37,684 nucleotides of DNA from Aurantimonas marianensis (GTDB lineage: Bacteria; Pseudomonadota; Alphaproteobacteria; Rhizobiales; Rhizobiaceae), in contig NZ_JALHBS010000074.1 in NCBI RefSeq assembly GCF_024195285.1, positions 1 to 37,684 of the forward strand, written 5' to 3'. The notes beneath the pieces were generated by a model. The model did no database searches and had not been told where the DNA came from. It saw nothing but the letters and a program-made list of their open reading frames with translations. The position numbers and the translations under genes are program-made. Positions 32,063-37,684 of the stretch are shown piece by piece (the stretch's first letter is position 1; each line of letters opens with the position of its first letter).

Positions 32063-33310
32063 CTACTCCACGATCCCGGCCGTCTCCACGACGGCGTGGA
32101 ACAGGACGTTCGCCCCCGCCGTCGCCCATTCCTTGGAGATCTCCTCGGCCTCGTTGTGGGACAGGCCGTCGACGCAGGGGCACATCACCATCGCCGTCGG
32201 CGCGACGCGGTTGATCCAGCAGGCGTCGTGGCCAGCGCCGGAGACGATGTTCCTGTGCGAATAGCCGAGGCGTTCGGCGGCATCGCGGACGGCCTTGACG
32301 CAGTCTTCGTCGAACGTCACGGGGTCGAAATGCCCGACCTCGTCGACCGCGGCGCCGATGTCGAGCGCCTCGGCGATGGTGTCGATGCCGTCCTCGATGC
32401 GCTCGCGCATGGTATCCAGCGTCTCCTTCGACGGCGAGCGGATATCGATGGTGAAGACGGCGCGGCCGGGAATGATGTTGCGCGAGTTCGGATAGATCTC
32501 GACATGGCCGATCGCCCCGACGGCGTTAGGCTGGTAATCCATCGCCACCTCGTGGACGAGCTCGGTGATCCGCGCCATGCCGAGCCCGGCGTTGCGGCGC
32601 TTCGGCATCGGTGTCGAACCGGTGTGGCTCTCGCGGCCGGTCAGCGTCACCTGCAGCCAGTAGAGCCCCTGCCCGTGGGTGACGACGCCGATGTCGATCC
32701 CCTCGTCCTCGAGGATCGGCCCCTGCTCGATATGCAGCTCGAAGAACGCCTTCATCTGGCGCGAGCCGACCGGCTCCTCGCCCTCCCAGCCGATCCGCTT
32801 CAGCTCGTCGCCGAAGCGCTTGCCGGCGGAGTCCTCGCGGTCCTTCGCCCAGGCCTCGTCATGGACGCCGGCGAAGACGCCCGAGGCCAGCATCGCCGGA
32901 GCGAAGCGGGTGCCTTCCTCGTTGGTCCAGTTGGTGACGACGATCGGATGCCTGGTCTTGATGTTGAGGTCGTTGAGCGTGCGGACCAGTTCCAGCCCGC
33001 CGAGGACGCCGAGAACGCCGTCATACTTGCCGCCGGTCGGCTGGGTATCGAGATGGCTGCCGACATAGACCGGCAGCGCGTCCGGGTCGGCACCCTCGCG
33101 CCGCGCGAACATGTTGCCCATGGTGTCGACGCCCATGGTCAGCCCCGCCGCCTCGCACCAGGACTGGAACAGGTACCGGCCCTCGCCGTCCGCGTCGGTC
33201 AGCGTCTGGCGGTTGTTGCCGCCAGCGATGCCGGGCCCGATCCTCGCCATCTCCATGATCGAATCCCAGAGCCGGTCGCCGTTGATCTGGAGGTTGGAAG
33301 CAAGGCTCAT
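32063..33310 (-). CDS. Zn-dependent N-carbamoyl amino acid hydrolase (beta-ureidopropionase type)
   Basis: M20-family amidase of the hydantoinase/carbamoylase group, 415 residues. It would hydrolyse N-carbamoyl-beta-alanine (or N-carbamoyl-L-amino acids) to the free amino acid, CO2 and ammonia. Metal-binding motifs are present: GSHLDTQPTGGKYDGVLGVL, TNWTNEEGTRFAP, HIEQGPILE and a C-terminal SGAGHDACW with SHNEAEE. The dimerisation domain includes ESHTGSTPMPKRRNAGLGMA. The ATG at 33310 has a GAGGG ribosome site; the ATG at 33322 (4 residues longer) has a weaker one. The aminotransferase and dihydropyrimidinase neighbours favour the beta-ureidopropionase (PydC-like) role over a pure hydantoin role. 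Confidence 0.92.
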   Translation of the reverse strand: MSLASNLQINGDRLWDSIMEMARIGPGIAGGNNRQTLTDADGEGRYLFQSWCEAAGLTMGVDTMGNMFARREGADPDALPVYVGSHLDTQPTGGKYDGVLGVLGGLELVRTLNDLNIKTRHPIVVTNWTNEEGTRFAPAMLASGVFAGVHDEAWAKDREDSAGKRFGDELKRIGWEGEEPVGSRQMKAFFELHIEQGPILEDEGIDIGVVTHGQGLYWLQVTLTGRESHTGSTPMPKRRNAGLGMARITELVHEVAMDYQPNAVGAIGHVEIYPNSRNIIPGRAVFTIDIRSPSKETLDTMRERIEDGIDTIAEALDIGAAVDEVGHFDPVTFDEDCVKAVRDAAERLGYSHRNIVSGAGHDACWINRVAPTAMVMCPCVDGLSHNEAEEISKEWATAGANVLFHAVVETAGIVE

Positions 33311-33351
33311 GAAATCCCTCATGTCTGGTCTTCAGCGATGGGCGGCCGTCG

Positions 33352-34680
33352 TCAGTCGAGGCAGGTCAGGATCGTGCGCAGGGTCTCGACGATCTCGCCG
33401 ACCTGATCCTCGGAGATCATCAGTGGCGGCGACAGCGCGATGATGTCGCCGGTGGTGCGGATCAACAGCCCCGCCTCATAGGCCTTGAGGAAGGCCGAGA
33501 AGGCCCGCTTGGTCGGCTCGCCGGCGATCGGATCGAGCTCGATCGCCGCAATCAGGCCGATCGTGCGGATGTCGATGACGTGCCGCTCGCCCTTCAGCGA
33601 ATGGATCGCGTCGGCCCAGACCGGCTCCAGCGCCTTCGCCCGCTCGAACAGCCCGTCTTCCTTGTAGGTCTCGATCGTCGCCAGACCCGCCGCGGCGGCG
33701 ATCGGATTACCCGAATAGGTGTAGCCGTGGGCGAACTCGATCAGATGCTCGGCGCCGCTCATGAAGGCGTCGTGGATCGCGTCCTTCACGTAGACGGCAC
33801 CCATCGGGATGACGCCGTTGGTCAGGCCTTTGGCGGTGACCATGATGTCCGGCGTCACGCCGAAATAATCGGCGGCGAAGGCCGCGCCCATGCGGCCGTA
33901 TCCGGTGATCACCTCGTCGAAGATCAGCAAGATGCCGTGCTGGTCGCAGATCTCGCGCAAGCGCTTGAGATAGCCCTTCGGCGGCGGCAGCACGCCTGTC
34001 GATCCCGCCACCGGCTCGACGATGACCGCGGCAATGGTCGAGGGATCGTGCAGAGTGGCGATCCGCACCAGATCCTCGGCGAGTTCGGCGCCATGTTCGG
34101 TCTCGCCGCGCGAATAGCCGTTGCGCTCAGGGTCGTGGGTATGGCGCATATGGTCGACGCCGGTGAGCAGCGTGCCGAACATCTTGCGGTTGCCGACGAT
34201 GCCGCCGACGGAGATGCCGCCGAAATTGACGCCGTGATAGCCGCGCTCGCGTCCGATCAGGCGGAAGCGCGCACCCTCGCCCTTGGCACGGTGATAGGCG
34301 AGCGCAATCTTCAGCGCGGTCTCGACCGATTCGGAGCCCGAATTGGTGAAGAAGACGTGGTCGAGACCGGTCGGCGCGATGGCGGCCAGCCTCGAGGCCA
34401 GTTCGAAAGCCTTGGGATGGCCCATCTGAAAGGCTGGCGCATAATCGAGTTCGGCCGCCTGGCGCTGGATCGCCTCGGTGATCTTCGGCCGGCAATGGCC
34501 GGCATTGACGCACCACAGCCCCGCCGTGCCATCCAGCACCTGACGTCCGTCGGATGTCGTATAGTGCATGTCCTTGGCGGCGACGAACATGCGCGGCGTC
34601 TGCTTGAACTGCCGGTTCGCCGTAAAGGGCATCCAGAAGGCTTCGAGATTGTTGGGGACCATCGTCGCGTGTTCGTTCAT
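33352..34680 (-). CDS. Omega-amino acid:pyruvate aminotransferase (class III, PLP)
   Basis: Transfers the amino group of beta-alanine (or beta-aminoisobutyrate) to pyruvate, giving malonate semialdehyde (or its methyl form) and alanine, 442 residues. It starts at the ATG at 34680 behind a strong GGAGGGG. The frame is open upstream but only across the regulatory region. Motifs are LEAFWMPFTANRQFKQTPRM at the start, FFTNSGSESVETALKIALAY for the cofactor phosphate, LLIFDEVITGYGRMG with the PLP-ring Asp, and the Schiff-base Lys in TAKGLTNGVIPMG. Typical of class III transaminases in beta-alanine breakdown. It is the first gene after the RutR operator. Confidence 0.92.
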   Translation of the reverse strand: MNEHATMVPNNLEAFWMPFTANRQFKQTPRMFVAAKDMHYTTSDGRQVLDGTAGLWCVNAGHCRPKITEAIQRQAAELDYAPAFQMGHPKAFELASRLAAIAPTGLDHVFFTNSGSESVETALKIALAYHRAKGEGARFRLIGRERGYHGVNFGGISVGGIVGNRKMFGTLLTGVDHMRHTHDPERNGYSRGETEHGAELAEDLVRIATLHDPSTIAAVIVEPVAGSTGVLPPPKGYLKRLREICDQHGILLIFDEVITGYGRMGAAFAADYFGVTPDIMVTAKGLTNGVIPMGAVYVKDAIHDAFMSGAEHLIEFAHGYTYSGNPIAAAAGLATIETYKEDGLFERAKALEPVWADAIHSLKGERHVIDIRTIGLIAAIELDPIAGEPTKRAFSAFLKAYEAGLLIRTTGDIIALSPPLMISEDQVGEIVETLRTILTCLD

Positions 34681-34732
34681 CGGCTTGCCCCTCCGGAAGC
34701 GACGATCCATGTATGGAAAGACGCCAGAAATC

Positions 34733-34748
34733 TTGACTAAATGGTCAA
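34733..34748. promoter_or_regulatory. RutR operator between the catabolic operon and rutR
   Basis: TTGACTAAATGGTCAA matches the known E. coli RutR palindrome TTGACCA-NN-TGGTCAA at 13 of 14 defined bases. It lies 53 nt upstream of the aminotransferase start and 84 nt upstream of the rutR start. On the minus strand it includes TTGACC, and on the plus strand TTGACT followed after 17 nt by GCTAGA, so it may overlap -35 elements in both directions. RutR binding, released by uracil or thymine, is inferred from the match and the neighbouring gene. Confidence 0.8.
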
Positions 34749-34831
34749 AATGAAGGCTAGAAGGTCGCCCGGAACGGGTCAAGCGACTTCGCCGCGAAAC
34801 CGCTACGCGGCACCGGGCCGGCACTCGAAAG

Positions 34832-35518
34832 ATGGGAGGGCAGCAGGTCTTGGACGCGACGGTCCCTCCACCGGATTCCGGTGCCGGCGTCGAGGATGAC
34901 GATCGCCAGCCCACCCGCATTCAGGCGATCAATCGAGAGATCATCCTGGAAGCGGCCCTGGAGGTCTTCTCGGTCCACGGATTCCGTGGCTCCACGGTCG
35001 ACCAGATCGCCGTTCGCGCGGGTATGTCGAAACCCAATCTGCTCTATTATTTTCGCCGCAAGCAGGACATCTATCGCGCGGTGCTCGAGCGTACCCTTCG
35101 CGACTGGCTGGCGCCGCTCGCCGCGATCGATCCCGCCGGCGACCCGGTCGAGGAACTGCGCCGCTACATTACCGAGAAGCTGCGGATGGCGGCCGAACAG
35201 CCGGCCGCGTCCCGCCTCTTCGCGAACGAAATTCTGGCCGGCGCACCGGTCATGGGCGGCTTTCTCGAAACCACGCTGAAAGACCTGGTCGACGAAAAGG
35301 CCGCGATCATCCGCGAGTGGGTCGGCCGCGGGCGACTGGCGCCGGTCGACCCGCATCACCTTATCTTCATGATCTGGGCAACGACCCAGCACTATGCGGA
35401 CTTCGATGTGCAGATCCGTGCCGTGATGGGCGACCAGATCGACCAGCCCGGATTCCGCGGGCAGGCCGCGCAGGCCGTTCTGACCCTGGTGCTCAACGGC
35501 CTGAAGCTGAGGCCGTGA
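34832..35518 (+). CDS. rutR: TetR-family pyrimidine-responsive regulator RutR
   Basis: Regulator of pyrimidine use that binds DNA until it binds uracil or thymine, 228 residues. The TetR helix-turn-helix (about 35-75) contains VFSVHGFRGSTVDQIAVRAG and MSKPNLLYYFRRKQDIYRAV. The ligand domain follows E. coli RutR closely: DWLAPLAAI, ASRLFANEILAGAPVMGGFL and LAPVDPHHLIFMIWATTQHY then ADF. An alternative start is the in-frame TTG at 34850, which has GGGAGGG 9 nt upstream; the ATG at 34832 has no good ribosome site. It is divergent from the catabolic operon across a RutR box. E. coli RutR controls the Rut pathway; here the neighbours belong to the reductive pathway. Confidence 0.92.
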   Translation: MGGQQVLDATVPPPDSGAGVEDDDRQPTRIQAINREIILEAALEVFSVHGFRGSTVDQIAVRAGMSKPNLLYYFRRKQDIYRAVLERTLRDWLAPLAAIDPAGDPVEELRRYITEKLRMAAEQPAASRLFANEILAGAPVMGGFLETTLKDLVDEKAAIIREWVGRGRLAPVDPHHLIFMIWATTQHYADFDVQIRAVMGDQIDQPGFRGQAAQAVLTLVLNGLKLRP

Positions 35519-35595
35519 GGCCGGTTGCCTAACGCGCGCCTTCGGCCCATGATCCCACGCGTCGGTGGGCACCGGCATCCAGGGAGGTCCCACTC

Positions 35596-35904
35596 GTGGC
35601 CAAGCTCATCGCGCTATACAGGCACCCGAAGGACCCGGCGGCATTCGACGCTCATTACAAATCGACCCACGCGCCGCTCGCGAAGACCATTCCGGGGCTG
35701 AGGCACTACGACGTCAGCGATGGCCATGTCGCCGGCCCCGGCGGCGATAGCGGCTATCGTCTAGTCGCGACGCTGACCTTCGGCTCGATGGCCGACATCG
35801 AAGCCGGGCTCGCTTCCGCCGAGGGACAGGCCACAGCGGCCGATCTCGGCAACTTCGCCGATGGCGGCGTCGAATTGCTCATGTTCGAAACCAAGGATAT
35901 CTGA
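35596..35904 (+). CDS. EthD-family small protein
   Basis: A 102-residue protein of the EthD-type dimeric alpha/beta-barrel fold. It starts at a GTG with a GGGAGG ribosome site 8 nt upstream. The family pattern is clear: LIALYRHPKDPAAFDAHYKS, THAPLAKTIPGLRHYDVS, and a final VELLMFETKD strand. EthD homologs occur with degradation enzymes but mostly have no proven reaction. It lies 77 nt after rutR, on the same strand and possibly on the same transcript, but no functional link to pyrimidines is shown. Confidence 0.85.
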   Translation: MAKLIALYRHPKDPAAFDAHYKSTHAPLAKTIPGLRHYDVSDGHVAGPGGDSGYRLVATLTFGSMADIEAGLASAEGQATAADLGNFADGGVELLMFETKDI

Positions 35905-35913
35905 CTGTTCAAA

Positions 35914-35929
35914 GCCCGACCAATCGGGC
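35914..35929. terminator. Small hairpin between convergent EthD and EAL genes
   Basis: GCCCGA-CCAA-TCGGGC is a perfect 6-bp stem with a 4-nt loop, in the 42-nt gap between two convergent genes. No T-run follows. A weak bidirectional terminator is possible. Confidence 0.35.
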
Positions 35930-35946
35930 GCGGTCCGGCAACGCCT

Positions 35947-37684
35947 TCAAGCCGCCACGACGGATTTCTCGGCACGGAGCGAAGGACGATCATTTCCCCA
36001 TTGGTTGGCCACCTCCATCAGTATCTTGGCCAGATCCGACGACGGTCTTGGCTTGGAGAAGAAATAGCCCTGCATTTCCCGACAGCCTTCGCCGTACAGG
36101 ATCTGCATCTGCTCTGGCGTTTCGATGCCCTCGGCGATGACGCTCATGTTGAGCGCCCGCGAAAGGCCAATGATCGAGCGCACGATGGCGATGTTCTCGG
36201 CACGCGCCATGTCGCGGACGAAGGATTGGTCGATCTTGATCTTGTCGAATGGAAAGCGGCTTAGATAGCCAAGCGAGGAATAGCCGGTCCCGAAATCATC
36301 CATGGAGATCGTCAGCCCCAGCCGGCGGAACTCCTTGAGGATCGACAACACCCGGTCCCCTTCGTCCAGGAACAGCGATTCGGTCACCTCGATCTGAAGC
36401 CGTCGTGGTTGCAGACCGGAAGCTGCCAGCGCGCCGCGAACGTCGTCCACCAGCGTGGGGCTCTTGAACTGAACCGCCGACAGATTGACCGAGATGGTCA
36501 GATCCTCCGGCCATTTGGCGGCTTCGTTGCAAGCGGTCTCGAGCGCCCACTTGCCGAGCCGCTCGATCAGGCCGGTCTCCTCCGCTAGCGGGATGAAAAT
36601 GGAGGGCGAGACCATGCCGCGTTTGGGATGCTGCCAACGCAGCAGTGCCTCAAAACCGCTGACACGTTTGCGATCGGTGTCGACGAAAGGCTGATAGTAA
36701 AGTTCGAACTGACCCTCGTCCAAAGCCGTCTGGAGGTCGAGTTCCATTTCGCGACGGCGCTGAAGCTTTTCGCGCATGGCAGGTCGGAACCGGCGATAGG
36801 CACTCCCCGCCTCCTGCTTTGCCTGGTAGAGGGCAAGGTCGCAATTCTGCAGGACGATGTCTGCGCTGGGGCCCGCCAGTCGTTGGCCGGTCCCGATATA
36901 GACCGTGCCGACGCTGCCTCTCGCCTCGATCCGGCGATCTTCCACGTCGAATGGTGACTGAAAACTGGCCACCAGAGACGCGGCGAACAAATCCGCGTCG
37001 CCGGTCCCCCGCACTCCTGGCAAAGCGATCGCAAACTCGTTCCCCCCAAGACGGGACACGGTCGCCCTGGCTCCTGAAATTCGCACGAGCCTGTTGCTGC
37101 ATTCCTTCAAGAGCGCGTCGCCGACCGGATGCCCGTGGGTATCGTTGATCGACTTGAAACCACGGATATCGACCACGGCGACGACCAGCCCCCGGCCTTT
37201 CGACAACAGCCCGTCGAGCACCTCGGCGAAGTTCTTGCGATTGGGCAGATCGGTCAACCCATCGTGCCCCGCCACGTGTTCCAACCGCCGCGAGATTCGT
37301 TGTTTCTCGGTGATATCCTCGAAGGTGATCAAAAGGCCCTTAGCGCTCATGCCGCGGCGTTTCACCTCCATGATGGCTCCGCCGACCTCCAGAAGGTCCG
37401 TTGCCGTCTCGTTTTCACGCAATGGCAGGATCAAGCTGGGATCAGTGAGGAAGGCCCGCGCGGGCGTTCCCGGCGCCACCTCGCCGAAATGACGGGAAAA
37501 TACCTGGTTGCAGAGCACCAGGCGCTTTTGCCCGTCGAGCATGCAGAGCGCCTGCGTCATGTTGTCCAGCGCGGCGCCCAACTGACTTTCCTGCCGGTTG
37601 AGTCGCACGGCCATCATGTCCGCCTCGCTCATCATCGTCGTCTCGATCTCGCGGCAGCGCGCCCCCATTTCCTCGAGCGCGAGG
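35947..37684 (-). CDS. PAS-GGDEF-EAL protein, probable c-di-GMP phosphodiesterase (5' end off window)
   Basis: Signalling protein that likely degrades cyclic di-GMP. About 578 residues are visible and the frame stays open to the window edge, so the ATG at 37668 need not be the start and an N-terminal sensor may be missing. A PAS-like domain (LGAALDNMTQALCMLDGQKR to LITFEDITEKQ) leads to a GGDEF domain whose signature is RLGGNEFAIAL, with Asn for the catalytic-loop Asp/Glu and no RxxD inhibitory site nearby. The EAL domain looks active: FEALLRWQHP, IEVTESLFLDEG, DDFGTGYSSLGYLSRFPFDK and AEGIET. Nearby motility genes make control of swimming plausible, but that is inference. Confidence 0.9.
   Translation of the reverse strand, partial: LALEEMGARCREIETTMMSEADMMAVRLNRQESQLGAALDNMTQALCMLDGQKRLVLCNQVFSRHFGEVAPGTPARAFLTDPSLILPLRENETATDLLEVGGAIMEVKRRGMSAKGLLITFEDITEKQRISRRLEHVAGHDGLTDLPNRKNFAEVLDGLLSKGRGLVVAVVDIRGFKSINDTHGHPVGDALLKECSNRLVRISGARATVSRLGGNEFAIALPGVRGTGDADLFAASLVASFQSPFDVEDRRIEARGSVGTVYIGTGQRLAGPSADIVLQNCDLALYQAKQEAGSAYRRFRPAMREKLQRRREMELDLQTALDEGQFELYYQPFVDTDRKRVSGFEALLRWQHPKRGMVSPSIFIPLAEETGLIERLGKWALETACNEAAKWPEDLTISVNLSAVQFKSPTLVDDVRGALAASGLQPRRLQIEVTESLFLDEGDRVLSILKEFRRLGLTISMDDFGTGYSSLGYLSRFPFDKIKIDQSFVRDMARAENIAIVRSIIGLSRALNMSVIAEGIETPEQMQILYGEGCREMQGYFFSKPRPSSDLAKILMEVANQWGNDRPSLRAEKSVVAA

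Overview
The window reads as chromosome of a GC-rich alphaproteobacterium of the Rhizobiales (Hyphomicrobiales) type. The evidence is the rhizobial flagellar gene set: MotE beside FlgI and FlgH, a DUF1217-type gene before flgF, a divergent FliM without the usual CheY-binding start, and tandem similar flagellins. CtrA-like TTAA-N7-TTAA and TTAACC elements precede flagellar genes. No rRNA, tRNA, CRISPR array, transposase or phage gene was seen. Genus cannot be fixed from the sequence alone.

Region 1 (1-19973) is a flagellar/motility locus. On the minus strand, in transcription order, it has motA-fliM-small membrane protein-fliN-fliG-flhB-unknown ORF, then flgB-flgC-fliE-flgG-flgA-flgI-motE-flgH-fliL-fliP, then two paralogous flagellins and fliF, whose 3' end lies off the window. 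Many junctions are ATGA-type overlaps, so these are tightly coupled operons. A divergent plus-strand operon, DUF1217 gene-flgF-fliI, starts upstream of motA. Together these encode the MS ring, switch, export gate and ATPase, rod, P and L rings, a stator subunit and the filament. fliH, fliJ, motB and the master regulators are not in the window.

Region 2 (19975-25395) is an efflux operon: a MarR/GbsR-type regulator, an RND periplasmic adaptor and an RND inner-membrane pump, each overlapping the next. Two 18-bp palindromes precede the regulator. The adaptor carries a C-terminal peptidoglycan-binding domain. The pump lacks two of the charged residues of the canonical AcrB proton relay. No outer-membrane channel gene is present.

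Region 3 (25478-35518) is a pyrimidine/hydantoin catabolism locus. On the minus strand, in transcription order, it has an omega-amino-acid:pyruvate aminotransferase, an N-carbamoyl-beta-alanine amidohydrolase-like M20 enzyme, an insert (secreted unknown protein, MazE-like antitoxin, MazF-like toxin), dihydropyrimidinase, and an ABC importer (ATPase, two permeases, NMT1/THI5-like binding protein) ending at a strong terminator. A RutR-like TetR regulator is divergent, and a near-perfect RutR operator lies between it and the aminotransferase. The enzymes would take dihydropyrimidines through N-carbamoyl-beta-amino acids to beta-amino acids and semialdehydes. The first reductive step (PreT/PreA) is not in the window.

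Region 4 (35596-37684) has a small EthD-like protein and, convergent to it, the 3' part of a PAS-GGDEF-EAL protein with a degenerate GGNEF site and an intact EAL domain. Its 5' end runs off the window.
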